From assembly GCA_011317545.1 (NCBI GenBank), contig WUJK01000009.1, positions 1,178,001-1,242,000 on the forward strand: a stretch of 64,000 nt of DNA, in the 5' to 3' direction. Shown piece after piece: positions 46,818 through 59,900 of the stretch. The notes beneath the pieces were generated by a model. That model was not told where the DNA came from, did no database searches, and saw only the letters and a program-made list of their open reading frames with translations. The stretch comes from Coniella vitis. Lineage: Eukaryota > Ascomycota > Sordariomycetes > Diaporthales > Schizoparmaceae. Made by a program: the position numbers and the translations under genes. Every line of letters starts with the position of its first letter. Position 1 is the stretch's first letter.

Positions 46818-49800
46818 TCACCTGATGGGCATCCTACTCGACGCATCAGCCGCCGCTTGATCCATCATGACCGATGATTCACTCCTCGCTACACTCGCCA
46901 CACTATTCCTCCTCGCAGCGTCCTCGCCACTAGCACCAGACGCCGTCCCCGCCGGTGCACTCATCATGCCTTTAATCCCGAGCTCAACCTCGCCCACCCG
47001 CTTGAGCACCCCCAGGATCGCCCCGCGCAATTCTCCCGTCATCTCCTTGCTGCCCAACAACTCGACCACCAGCGCGTAAAACGCCTGCACATGGCTCGTA
47101 AAGTTGGCCTCGGGGAACGCCGCGTAGCCCTCGAGCACATCAACCACAACAGGCCGCCACGCGACGATATTGCGGTGTTGGCTCTCCTCGTCGAGCGCAA
47201 CGTAGCTCCGGATGATGTTTTTGCACAGCGGGACGAGCGCATTTTCCACGTCGCCTTTGGACCCGGCCCGCCGCGGGTCCGTATCCCCAAACATGCGGAA
47301 GAGGATGGAGATGTAGGTTGCGGCCGAGCCGGATTCCTGTTTGAGCAGATTGGGCGGTTGTTTCATGAAGCCTTCGCGCCAGAGACGCATGCGTAGTTCC
47401 TTGTCGTTGTTGAAGCGCTGTGCGAAGAGGTAGGATTTTTTGAGGAGCGCCATGAGGCGCAGGAGTTCTTCGGAGGGGATCTGTGCGTAGACGTTGTCGT
47501 TGCTGAATAGCTCATTGACCGTCTCGATCATGAGCAGCTGCAACACGCAGCGGCTTATGATGCGGTTGAAAAAGCGGCGGCGAGCGGCTGAAATCTGGGG
47601 CGCGGGGATTTGGAGGTTGCTGGATGGCTTGAACTCTTCCAACTGCACAGCCGCAGATAACGTTGGCGGCGTCCTCGTTCCGTCGCTTGCGGGTGCATCG
47701 CTCATAGAAGAGGAGGGTCTTTCGTCGTCAGAGTGCCCATTGGCGTCCACGCCATTGATTTTGAGGGACTTGTCGTCGCCGCTAGTGGCGTCGTGGGCAG
47801 GGCTCAGCTGCTTGTCAAAGTCCAGGCCATTGGAAATGGGCTGCAGCGACGCAGTGTTGTTGATGGTGGAGGCCGAGAACAGCTGGTATGCTGTTGTTCT
47901 CTCAAAGAGCTCGCAGAAGGAGCCGACAATCTTGGCCCAGTGCTCTGGCGTGAATTTTCTCACATTCTGTAGCACAAGCTGCTGCAAGCAGTTGCTCCCA
48001 ATCCTGGCAATGGTATCATTTTCCTGGCAGATGCAGAGTGCCAAAAGCTCCAGGAAGCGGTCGAGCATGTATTCAAGTGCTTCAAAATAGTGAGTGAACA
48101 GAGTGATCATGTTGCGCAGGGCCTGGATCATTGTAGTAGACAGCCAGACTGACAACTCCTCGTGATTGAGAGCATTGGTCATCTCTGGTCGCGATCGCAA
48201 CACCAAGAAGATGGGGTACAGCTGTTGACGCCAGAGAATGTCCCAAAACTCGGGAGGGAAGTCTCCACCATATTTCAACAGAGCTTCAAAGAAGTAGTTG
48301 AGGGCATTGGACCGGACTTCCAGATCTTCACCAGTCATCAAAACATCATGAAAGGCAAACAACACTGGGAACCAGAACCCTTCCTCCACTGATGTACTGG
48401 TTTGCTGTCCAGGCTTGTTCAGGTTAATGTCGGCCATGCTTGTCTTGGCCCCCTTGATATCAAATCTTTGAGCAAGTGGACACTCGGGCGTCTTGAGCAT
48501 CTGTGGAATGATTGACTTGAGCATCTCCATGGCCTGCAAGCTCTTCTTTTGATACTTCATGTTCTTGGAGAACTCTGTGAGACAAACAATCAGGTCTGTG
48601 AATGCGCCTTGGGTGATGATGACACCAAAACGGCTCTTGTAGACTTTGAGGACACTTTCATATGCCATGTTGACAATGCTCTCATTAGGATCGCGTGCTG
48701 CAACAGTGAAAATGCCAAACATGGTTCGCCAGCCGGAACGGATGTTTTCGCCTCGTGCCTGAATCATCTGTATCAGACACCGCAAGATGAGCTCCTTGAC
48801 CCTGAGATTATTCGAATTGGACGCAACATGCTCAAATGGCTTGAGAAAGTCCTTTTGGAACTTGAATCCCGGCAGTTCCTCAATCTCCATGAACCTCATG
48901 GAGAGCTGCCGCAACGAGTCTATAGAGAAAATCACTACAGTCTCATTGATGTGGCAGCCAGCCTTATTGAAGTGTTCGCCAAGAACATCCCAGATGTGCG
49001 TCCACTCGAAGCGCACACGTGTCATGTTGTAGTAGCTGATCTCAACAATCTTTTGCAGACTGTACATGCGAGGCGAATCGTGTGCACCAGAGACCTTGAT
49101 CTCATCCCAGCTGACCTCTGTGAGCGCACGAGCAAAATGTACAATGGCATCACCATTGAGGTTGGCAGTGTTGGTGAAAATTCGATCCACCGTCTTGACG
49201 ATCTCGTCTGACCTCGCTTCAAGAGCAAGAACCGTTGAGAAGCCTTGTTGGCCGGTACCAGCACGTCCTCGGCTCTTCTTAGTGGAACGTCTGGAGTCCG
49301 TGGAGGCGTCCCGCTTATGACCAATGAACCTTGCCTTGGATACGTCTGGCACCGAGCGCTCGTCGATGCCTCCCGTGATAAGCTGTAACCTGTCAAGCTG
49401 ACTGATACACATCAAAATGTCTTTCCAAGACTCTCTCAACAGGTTGCCCTCTGTCTGCCCGAGATCCAAGAGAACCTTGAGTGCCTCCACATTCTTGGCG
49501 AGCACTTCTTGCGGGTTGTTTAGGTTTGCCGCATTCTTCAGAACGGAAATGAAGGCTTCCCGCGGGGTCGCTAAATCGAAAAAGCACGAAATCTTGGTCG
49601 CGAGTTTCATGCCTTCAAGGCACAATCTCACAACTTCCAGGTTTTGGGTTTTCTGCATCTCGTTGGAGAGCGCGGAAAAGTAGGACATCCAAGTGACATC
49701 AAACATGGGCCCAACGTGCCGGGACGACGTAGCTGGAATGAACTTGATGCCCGCTTTTGCAGCACTCTTGCGTTGATTGCGGAAGAGATCCTTAAAGAGT

Positions 49801-52545
49801 TGTTCTGAACGCAGAGCAATTTGCTCAGATTGCTGCACAAATGCATCTCGCTGTGCACCCCTGGCATTGGTGAAGACGGAAGCCAGGCCACCCGATTGAG
49901 GGGGTGCGGCAGACTTGGCGGCCTCTGTTTCTCGCTCGCTCTCGAGCACAATTTCGTCCTTCTCAATTTGTTCGTAGATGCCGAGGAGGTACTCATCCGG
50001 CAAATCGGCGTTGTCATTGATGCCTCTGTTGTTCCTGATAAAGTCTGCTTTTGACATGCGTTTCGCAACCTTGCCGCTGTGCAAATCCGTGTTGAGCATA
50101 ATGACCGAGTATGCAAGGACATAGGCAGTGTCTGAACCAGCAAAAGCATTCGGGTTCCCTGCAAGATAGCGAGATGCGAACTGCAGCATGAAGCGATCAA
50201 TCTTTTGGGCCTCACCAGGCAACCGGAAGGACTGCAAGAACTGTCGAAGGGCATCCACAAATCGCATCTTGGTGAAATTCATAAGATCGACAAAAGCGTG
50301 CATGATTTCAATATTTCTGGCATCACCTTCACCGAGGTACTCGCCAATCTGCGCCTTGTTCAGACGATCCTCGGTCAAGAGAAAGCGTGCAATGTCGCGA
50401 GGGCTATCACTGGGGATGAAGCCTCCATCGAGCAAAAGCTTGATACCCCGTTTCGGCTTGAAGTTGAAGGCTCTTATTGCGTGGTCAAGTGCAGTCTTGC
50501 GTGCCTTTTCCTTTTCCAAGTGCTCAGGATCGTCATCTATTATAGGTGTAGATGGCAACGGCGTATCCAGTCTTGAGCTGGACTCAGCAAAGGATGGGTC
50601 AATTGACTCCCGCACATCCATAGACCTTTTGTCGCCGTCAGACGACTCACCCGGCACGCTCGAATGACTGGGTTGTGACCAGTTGACCATGGACCGCAGA
50701 GATTCGACAAGGGACTCGAGAGCAGCCCGCTTCATCATGTACTCCTTTGGTACTTCATTCTCTGCCTCGGTTGGGGGGACCAAGGACGCAACAGCCAGTG
50801 ATGGAGGCATCATACCCTTGACTTGCCAGTCGCCAGGATTGGCTTTTGCGAGTTTCTCCTCGCACTGTTGCTCCTGTGCAGGGGTCACCGCCACGGACAT
50901 GGTTGAGAACTTTGCCATATCCTCCACAATCACTTGGAAAATATTGTTCATTTGAGAGTCACAGTCATAGTTCAGGTAGGCTTCCACCAGCGCTCGGGGA
51001 TCTCCACAAAAACGTTGCAGTATGGTGATGAAATGCAGCTTCTGGGACAGCGGCGCACTCTTGCGTGACAACAGTGCAAGGTAAATCTCGTTCAAGAAGA
51101 CTTCTATTTCTTTCTGTGGGATGTTAGCCAAGTTTGATTTGGATAGACAAGTACACAAGTACACAAGGATATAGGGCTGCATTTGCAAGACAAATGCCGC
51201 AGACAGTGCTTACCTTGAATGGAGCGCGCATAAACTTGAGCATGAGCCAGAATATGTCACAGCAGACCTCGAAAACGCGGTCAACAGAACTGGCTCCATT
51301 TCGGGATATACTTAGGCAAAGGTAGAATTTGACGGCTTGAAGAAAACTCGTTGGCTCATTACTTTTTGTGCTGGTGATGGTACACAATGGCGATGTAAAG
51401 ACAGATATATGGTTGTTGAGAAGAGTATGTATAATGTGGAGTGAGATAAGCTTGGAACGCATAGGTTGCCCGCGCAAATCATACAGCACCTCGGGCGGGA
51501 GGTTCTTGGTCGACAAGTTGCAAAAGGAGCGGAAGACCAAATATGCATCCCTGACATAGACCTCATCTTCAGCATCGAGCGCCTCGGCCGTCTCGTCATG
51601 CGGCCCGTCTGTGTTGACTGTGTCGGCTACACTGTGCTCGGAAATGGACCGCGCAGCCTTGCGCAAAGGTCGCTTGACCTTGGTCACCATTGTCGGGCCG
51701 TCGCCCATATTTGAATCGTCGAAGCTCTTGCGGTGTTCGAGGTCCTTTAGCGTAAGCTTGGGACCATCGTCGGCTGCATCCTTGGTGGGGGATTCTTCAA
51801 AGTCCGGAGGCTCTTCTGCCTCATCGCTCCCGCCATTCGCTTCGTTTTCGCTATTCGAGTCTTGCTGGTCGAAGGCTACGTTGCTCCCGCTCTGCTTCAA
51901 TTTTGCTAATTCTAGCCGCGTCTCCTTCATATGCAGGCGCACCTTGACACGCTCAAAGACTGTGCCGACCATTTGCGCCAAGGTTCCCTGGGCTATCTGC
52001 TGATTGTTTGTACTTCTCGAGAGCAAAAAGACATTGTAGACCTGGCGAACAGCCTTGAGCAGGCCGGCTCCGTGCACGACAATCTTGTCATTGAGGACAG
52101 CAGCCAACAACGACTTGACAATTTGCAACTGAATTTCGACGGGAGTGGCCTCGCCCTGGAAGCAGTCGCATATTGTATCAATGGCTCGTTCGATCAACGG
52201 CGCTTTGGGCTCGGTGGGCTCGGGCGTGGGAGCAGCGTCTCCGCTGCCTTCACTTTCCGTAGGGGCAGCAGGTCGCTCGGGTGGTGGCTCAGATGTGGCA
52301 GAGAAGTAGGAGGAGGACGTGAGCTTGCCAATGCAGTCGAGGGCGGTGGTAGTCAACTGCACGCTTCCAGATCTCGAGGCGAGGAGCAAAGGCAGGAAAA
52401 TAGTTTCTGGATCTGGCAATTGCGGCTCTGCTTCCTTGAAAGCGGCCTGGGCCTTCTGGATCGCCTCAGTCAGAGGCTTGTTGCGCGTACCGGCGTGCTT
52501 CTCTATTGCGTCCAGCGAGGACACAACAAACTTGATGGAGCTCAT
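46818..52545 (-). CDS. sec7: Sec7, large ARF guanine-nucleotide exchange factor of the trans-Golgi
   Basis: Sec7 loads GTP on ARF at the late Golgi to drive coat recruitment. Two exons (51214-52545, 46818-51113) flank a 100-nt intron and give 1,875 residues, normal for fungal Sec7/BIG proteins. The N-terminal DCB region starts MSSIKFVVSSLDAIEKHAG. The HUS box region contains the conserved YDCD of LNYDCDSQMNNIFQ just after the intron. The catalytic SEC7 domain spans about residues 649-838, with FIPSDSPRDIARFLL, the glutamic finger in FRLPGEAQKID (Glu near 745) and YSVIMLNTDLHS. Long HDS repeats follow, including IRSGWRTMFGIFTVAARD. The tail is Ser/Ala-rich. All catalytic elements are intact. 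It diverges from the PDH-E2 gene across 1.5 kb. Confidence 0.97.
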
Positions 52546-54036
52546 GGTCGCATTTGTAGAAAAGAGCGTGGAGATTGTGGCATTCGTGGTCGTTGACTGG
52601 AGGCTGGCAAGAAGACAGGTAGAGTGCAGCCAACGAAGCGAGGGAGCGGTAGTGTTGGACGGTTGATGGGCGGGCCGGGTGCTGATGCGCCAGTGGGAGC
52701 AGGCAAGGGATCACAAGGAATTGGCGGACGAGACAGAGACCGAACTATGCCATGGAAGGGGCGGCAACGAGGTGCACGCTCACTTGTCGCGTTTCGCGAC
52801 TTGGATGCAATGAGCGGTTGGTGATGGTAGCAACAAAGCGTGAGTGTGTGGTATGGAGTGGAAAGACAGAGTGGAACTCGAGTTGAGCGTTAAGTTGTGT
52901 TGCGTCGCAGGGTCGTCGGCATGCACGGCAGCTCTGGCGCTGGCTTCGCTGCAGAAGGGACCAGGTTGCAGCTTTGATGTTGCGTTGCAACGTCCAGGGG
53001 GTTTCAACGCCTTCGACAGCCCAGCCTGACAGGGCCCAGGGCTCAGACACTGCTGGGATGGGCCGTGCTACCCTGACAATCAGCCTTGCTTAGTGGATTG
53101 AGCACCGAAAAGTTGCTGACATACGAACTCGATGGTCTAATTTTTTAGTGATTGGTGAATGTATATTATCACTTGGGTAGCCCGCAAGCTTAATTGGCTT
53201 CAATATATTGAGTACCATCGTATAACACACGCATTATATTTGTCGCAGTATATATATAATTGACCAAGTTGGCGGTATATCAGAGCCCTCAACGCAAGGC
53301 TCCCGTAGGCCAGCCTCGATGGTGTACTGTGTACTATGTACATGTATGCTAGTAGTGGCTACCGTGTTATTACATAGTACACACTGCTGACTGCCTTCCC
53401 ACTTTAACTAGACAAGGCTGCGCTTATCTGGCCCGTCTATCTGACCAATAGTAGACTTGGAATTCTGTCGGGACAAGCTAGCACCCAAAATAGTCTAGTG
53501 TACCAGAGCTAGCACGGTTGAGGCCCTGTACCCAATTGGCAGCGCCCTCAGACAGCACTGGCCACGCCCTGGAGAAAGAGCAGCCACCGGCTTGTGCTGC
53601 TGCGGGAGCTCCCCAGGATCCCGCAGGATCCCGGTCGGTTTGCGTTTTCCCAACGAGCGAGCAAAAAATCGCACGCCGAAGCCGCGCTGCCGCAAGCCAA
53701 AGGTCGGATCGATCTTCTTCGTTGCCAAAACCTCCGGCTGCTTTCCTTTCCCACCACTTCTCTTGAACGGCGTCTCCGTTGCCAGCCCTCCGCTCACCAC
53801 TCCTTTGTCTATTGACTTGTGGGCCTCGTCCTCAGAATAGAATCACTTCTACTTGTTCCTCGCCTTTGCGCCTCGTTCTCCGTCTGTCCACCCAGCTGTC
53901 CTTTTCTGTTGAGGGCGGATTCGCGGGTCATCGCAGCACAGCGCCGCCACAGCTTGCTTGATCCCCGAGAGAGCTATTTTCCAGCATCTCTCCCCCCACC
54001 CCTTTCAACCACCCATTCACGACCAAGATACCCAAG
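52546..54036. other. Divergent intergenic region, SEC7 and PDH-E2
   Basis: About 1.5 kb. An AT-rich core lies at 53120-53280, then an inverted repeat at 53330-53382 and a C/T-rich leader before 54037. Open frames around 53495-54184 overlap on both strands and are judged chance. Confidence 0.5.
53330..53382. repeat. Inverted repeat made of two TACTATGTA motifs
   Basis: TGTGTACTATGT near 53328-53339 is matched by its reverse complement ACATAGTACACA near 53372-53383, with about 32 bases between. Each arm holds one copy of the 9-base motif that recurs in non-coding DNA of this window. It could form a hairpin in RNA or DNA, or be a paired binding site. Confidence 0.7.
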
Positions 54037-55530
54037 ATGCTCGGCCCAATACTGCGAAGGCAAGTCCTTCAGTCGCGGTCGACCTTCCGGTCCGTCCTGC
54101 CCTCGACCTCGAACCTGGCAAGATGGTACGCCTCGTACCCCCCGCACACCATCGTCAAGATGCCCGCCCTGTCGCCCACCATGACTGCTGGAAACATTGG
54201 CGCATGGCAGAAGAAGCCCGGTGACACCATCGCCCCGGGTGATGTGCTTGTCGAGATCGAGACCGACAAGGCTCAGATGGACTTTGAATATCAGGAGGAC
54301 GGTGTGCTGGCCAAGGTCCTCAAGGAGACTGGCGAGAAGGACATCGCTGTCGGAAACGTAAGTGCTCTTCCTTCTTCCTATGTTGTCCCGGAAATTTGGC
54401 CGGAAGCAAGGTCCACCTCAGTTGTAGATTTTAAGTGGAAGCTGATACTGGATTTTACGATTCTCTAGCCCATTGCCGTCCTCGTCGAGGAGGGTACCGA
54501 CATTTCTGCTTTCGAGGGCTTTTCCCTGCAGGACGCCGGCGGTGACGCTGCTGCTCCTGCCGAGAAGAAGCAGGAGCCCAAGAAGGACGAGTCTTCCGCC
54601 CCAACCCCAGCTCCCGAGCCCACCCCCGAGTCCGAAGACACCGGCTTTAATGGCAAGTTTGAGACTGCCCTTGACCGTGAGCCCAACGCCAGCCCTGCCG
54701 CCAAGCGCCTAGCCATTGAAAAGGGCATCCAGCTGGCCGGCCTCAAGGGCACTGGCCCCAAGGGCAAGATCACCGAGGAGGACGTCAAGAAGGCCGTTGC
54801 CTCACCTGCTGTTGCCGCCCCTGGCGCCACCTTCGAGGACATCCCCCTGAGCGGCATGCGCAAGACCATTGCCAGCCGTCTGCAGCAGTCTGTCCGCGAG
54901 AACCCTCACTTCTTCGTTTCCTCCGCCATCTCCGTCTCCAAGCTCATGAAGCTCCGCCAGGCGCTTAACAGCTCCGCCGACGGTCAGTACAAGCTCAGCG
55001 TCAACGACTTCCTTATCAAGGCCATTGCCGCTGCTGCCAAGAAGGTGCCCGCCGCCAACTCGTCGTGGCAGGAGGGTGCCATCCGTCAGTACAGCACTGT
55101 TGACGTCTCTGTCGCCGTCGCTACCCCCACCGGTCTGATCACCCCTATTGTCAAGGGTGCTGAGGGCAAGGGCCTCCAGAGCATCTCTGCTAGCGTCAAG
55201 GAGCTCGCCAAGCGCGCCCGCGAGAACAAGCTCAAGCCCGAGGAGTACCAGGGCGGCACCATCTCCATCTCCAACATGGGCATGAACCCTGCCGTCGACA
55301 GCTTCACTGCCATCATCAACCCTCCCCAGTCCACGATATTGGCCATTGGCAGCCCCAAGAAGGTCGCCGTCCCCGCTGAGAGCGAGGATGGCACTACCGG
55401 CGTTGCCTGGGACGAGCAGATCAACATCACTGCCAGCTTTGACCACAAGGTTGTCGACGGTGCTGTCGGTGCCGAGTTCATGCGCGAGCTGAAGAAGGTG
55501 ATCGAGAACCCCCTGGAGCTTTTGTTGTAG
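54037..55530 (+). CDS. lat1: Pyruvate dehydrogenase E2, dihydrolipoamide acetyltransferase
   Basis: E2 forms the core of the mitochondrial pyruvate dehydrogenase complex and transfers the acetyl group to CoA. Two exons (54037-54357, 54469-55530) give 460 residues. Residues 1-32 are basic and Ser-rich (MLGPILRRQVLQSRSTFRS), a typical mitochondrial presequence. The lipoyl domain (about 37-112) has the lipoylated Lys near 78 in EIETDKAQMDFE and is split by the intron. After an Ala/Pro/Glu linker, the subunit-binding domain reads SPAAKRLAIEKGIQLAGL. The catalytic domain ends with FDHKVVDGAVGAEF, carrying the His and Asp of the active site (HxxxDG), and ENPLELLL. Codon bias is strong. There is one lipoyl domain, as in other fungi. 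All essential residues are present. Confidence 0.97.
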
Positions 55531-56995
55531 ATATAGAAACGTGAAGAGAGTGGGAGAAAAGGAGAGGAAGAGAGAGTGTGTGAATGTTGCGCTACTAGAT
55601 TTTCTTGAAAACAAATACATAACCACAGAACCGACTACCACAGCCACAGAGCCATCTCCTCGACCTCTCGAGTACCGAGAAATACTTGTATTAATACATA
55701 TCTGATTCCTCGCGACGGTAGCTGGCTTGTGATTCGATATTGTTCGGATGGGCGAATGTGGGAAGTGTGAAGGGATAATTGAACTTGGATGTAAGCCAAA
55801 TTGATTGGTTCGCCTTTACTCTTTTTCTGAACATGTCAAACAGATTCCTATTATTTTGCTGCAGTGAATTTGCTCCGAGATGGTTTTCAGAATAGGCTTG
55901 ATATGTGATTTGCACATATATGAGCCAGCTAATTTCGCAGTCCTTTCGCATTATACACAATGACAAGCCCCTCACAGCCTTGAAACAGCGGGCTTGATAG
56001 CCACGTACTAATCAAGATTCCAATCAGTGATAGTCTTTTCTGCCCTCCGCTCCATTGAACCTGTTGGTGGGTGTTGACGAACGGGGATAAGGTGAAAGTA
56101 TATATAGACAGCATACAACTCCCACGCAGTCCATAATCTGCTATTCTGCTGACGGGGGCCTCTCGCGCGCCACAGCCTACAGGCCTCACAATGATATGGG
56201 GTAGAACGGTGGCCTGTTGAGCCGCGTCTGGCTTGGTGTGTCTATCAATGTTTGCTAGTAGGAGAATAATCACCTTTCGGGAACAGAACGCTGACCTACG
56301 TAGTCCCTCAACACATATAGTGAAAGTCTACAGTGGATATTCCGAGTATCGGATCAAGTTTTGAGGGCAAGACGCGTAGAGTAACCTCGGAATCCTTGAA
56401 GCGTGGTCCAGCAGTAGCAATATCTCTATCATACAGCTCTCTCACTATTTGTAGACTCAAACACTGCTTCGTCGGACACACGAGAGTCGAGATAGAGAAG
56501 CGATGAACATCATCAGCGTCGGTCTGATTCCACCACATGTAAGTGGCTTGATTTCGTTCGCCTTTACTACTTGGTCAGTCGTCTTGCAACGATCTCATCA
56601 AAAAAACAATAAAGGCAGCCGAAACATATGGTTTATCCGAGCTTACGGTGGTTAGCAGACAGCCTTAACTACAAGTAGCCTCAAACCCGAGCGGACTTCG
56701 GTCATTTGTTTCCTTGAGCCAATCACCGTGTGTTTGCGCCAGGCCTATGGTCCCAACCGCTAAGGCCGCGAGCCAGCTAAAATGAATCCGAATAGTATCT
56801 TCGGTTATATCGGACAATTAGGAGGTAGACGGCATCTGGCCCTTCACACACGACCACTGCCCAGAGACCATTGCCCTCCGCCCTCTTTCTTATTTTTCGG
56901 ATCTGATAAGTCCAACGCATCTGTCTGGTCACTTTCGACACTCTTCTTGCTTGCTAATCAAGAAGAATTAGCTAACACAGCAATAAAGCAGAAAC
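55531..56995. other. Intergenic: E2 3' region and transcription-factor promoter
   Basis: About 1.46 kb with no supported gene. Minus-strand open frames at 55691-56538 have no motifs. Probably contains the E2 poly(A) site and the promoter of the Zn2Cys6 gene. Confidence 0.5.
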
Positions 56996-59900
56996 ATGGA
57001 GAGCAGCTCGGAACAACACCCCGAGGGCAGCGCGGACCCCGTGCGGCGACGCCGACGACCGCCTCTGGCATGCATTGCATGTCGGCGGCGCAAGGTGCGC
57101 TGCGATCGCAAAATTCCGTGCCAAAACTGCGTGCGGGCCCGCCGAGTCACCAGCTGCGTCTATGTGCCCGACGATAGACTCGAGCCGCGCGACCGGGCTG
57201 CTGACCAACAACAGGACCAACGAGGAGGATACCAGTGGCACACGCAATCGCGCAGCCAAGACGAGGACGGTCGAAGCAGCGATTGCAGTCGCAACGATCC
57301 GGGTCCAAGTGCTGCTACTACTTCTGGTGCCAGTCAAGGCATTGGGCCATATCTAAAGCCAAACGCGACCGCCAGCAACAGCAGCGTAGATAATCATCAT
57401 CATCAGCATCATCATCAGCATCCACCACCACTTCCTGCTCCTCTTCCTCCTTCTCATGCCCACCATGGCGTTGCTCATGACAGCGCCACCAGCTCACCGG
57501 TTGAGCATGGCAATGCCTCGGCTCTTGCAGAGAGGGTCCGCCATCTGGAGCAGCAGCTGTCCGAGGTACTGGCTGCGACGAAGTCTAGCACTTCTGCTGC
57601 TATTGCCACGCCCATGACCGCTCCGTCAACAAACAAGCCGCCGCCGCACAATAAGTCTCGGATAGCGAGCACTCACGTCCTGAGTGATGAATACTTTGCG
57701 GTTGGCCAAGGCACTCATAGGGCTCACTATCGAGACGGGCCTACAGAGGCCACCAGCAATGCGGCCACTGGTGGCTTGTTGGCCAAGGCGCGGTACTTGG
57801 GGAGCAGCCATTGGGTGCATGCCATTACACTGGTGAGGTCTCCCTCTCTCCTTTCTGTTGGGCTATTCCCTCTCCTCTCCAAGTTCGGTGTATTCAAATT
57901 CCCAGCGTGTCGGCTCTTTGTGGCGTACTCTGTCTGTTATAAACCAGGCGATATCTCAACGACCTTTCTCTTTCGCATTGTCCTTATGCTACTGTTGATT
58001 TCCCCCGTGGGTGTTCCTGCGCGATACTGCTTTATTCCGCCTCTGTCTCGTAGACTGTGGTGTTCTGCAGCCAGAACAAGTAGCGTGAGGGCCCAAAATA
58101 TAGACGAGCTCGCTTTTCCTGCCCAAGACTGCTGTATTCTCAGGAGATAGACATACACATTCCTTCTCGGGCCCCCCATCCTCTTTGCCATGACTTCCAC
58201 AACCTCAAATACCGACCTCTCATCCTCCAATCAACCTGGAGAGTGGCCATCCCTCTCAGCACCTTTGGTTGTACATCGAGCCCGCATTAAATCGGTGACA
58301 ATGTTGTATCAGGAGCAAGTTACTGACTAGAGGACAGTTTCAACCAAGCACCACCCTCCTCACCTTCTTAGATTCGCTCAAGTCAGACAAGACGTCCGAG
58401 TTATACCAGACCATCAGCGCCTGCAAAACACTTGGCAAGTCCATAAAAGCCGGTCGAATCCCACGCCTCTTGTCGCTCGAGTTTGGGAATCACATGCCAG
58501 CCAGAGAAGTGGCCGATGAGCTGCTTGGTGCATATCTGCGGACCTTTGAGACGGTCTACCGCATCGTCCACGTTCCGAGTTTTCGCCAAGAATACGAAAA
58601 GTACTGGCAGAATCCGCAGGCAGCCCGAGAAGTGTTTGTGATCCAGCTGCAGCTCTGCATGGCTCTGGGCGCTGTGGTGCGAGACGAGAAGTTTAGTCTG
58701 CGCAGGCTGGCCATCCGATGGATCCACGAAGCGCGCCTGTGGTTCCTGCAGCCGTCGGAGAAGTCGCGCGTGAACCTGTCTGGTCTGCAAGTCGGGTGTC
58801 TCGTCCATCTTGCGCGCGACGTGTGCGGTGTGGGCTCTGATCTTGTCTGGGCTTCGGCCGGCACCTTGATGCGCATGGCGGTCTACATTGGTCTGCACAG
58901 AGACCCAGAGCATCTTCCTGCCATGTCCCTGTGCGCAGCCGAGTCGCGTCGCCGAGTCTGGGCCACCATCCTCGAGATCCTCGTCCAGTCCAGCATGGAG
59001 TCGGGCGGGCCGCCTCTCATTTCCGACAAGGACTACGACTGCAAGCCGCCGGGCAACTATAACGACGAGGACCTTGTGAACGAGGCGACCTCTCCCGTGC
59101 CGTTGCCCAAACCAGCAACCACCATCACCGACTCGTCGGTGCAGATTGCCCTCCTCAACTCGGTCGAGATCCGCCTTCAGATCGCGTCATACCTCAATGA
59201 CTTTCGCTCTGCGCCCAGTTACGACAAGACTCTCAGCCTGAACGCCGAGCTGACCGCAGCCTCGCGCAGCCTCGACGCTCTCCTCCGCGTCTACCAGGCC
59301 CAGTCCCCCGGTCTCTCGTCCTTCCAGCTGTCCATGGTAGAGCACCTGACGCAGCGCTACTTCTTTGCGCTGCATCTTCCCTGGCTAGGCTGCGCCAAGG
59401 ATGATCCACGCTACTCCTTCTCGCGCAAGGTGACGGTTGAGATTGCCATGCGCAACCACAGAGAAACCAAGGCGCACGGAGCGCTCGGCAGCGACAGCAG
59501 CAGCGACACCCCTGAGCCCGACGACTTTGGCAGGCTGCTCATCTGCGGCACGGGCGGCTACCGCTATCTGGGCACCCAGTGCCTGTTGGCCCTGACGGTA
59601 GAGCTCGTCTGGAACCTCGAAGAGCAGCGGAGCGCCATGCGCAGCCTGACGGCAGGCGAGGCTGCCTCAGCTCTCACTCCTTCTTCTTCTTCTTCTTCTT
59701 CTTCTTCTTGTGGGTCTTCGTCCTCGCCTTCTGCCACTGCGCGGCCCAGGACCATGCGTGGGCTTGGCTTTGGCATCCTCGGCGCCCAGGCGGACATCAG
59801 CAAGGAGATGTTCCGGATGCTGCATGAGGCGACGGTTTGGATGCGTGCGCGGATCAGAGCAGGCGAGGTCAATGTCAAGGGGTACCTGTTTGGCAAGTGC

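Noticed and set aside
47091..52596. Many plus-strand open frames of 60-220 codons across SEC7
   Set aside because: They are antisense shadows of a strongly conserved 1,875-residue protein.
53495..54184. Overlapping open frames before the PDH-E2 start
   Set aside because: They lie in a C/T-rich leader, conflict with one another and have no motifs. The E2 start at 54037 has the expected mitochondrial presequence.
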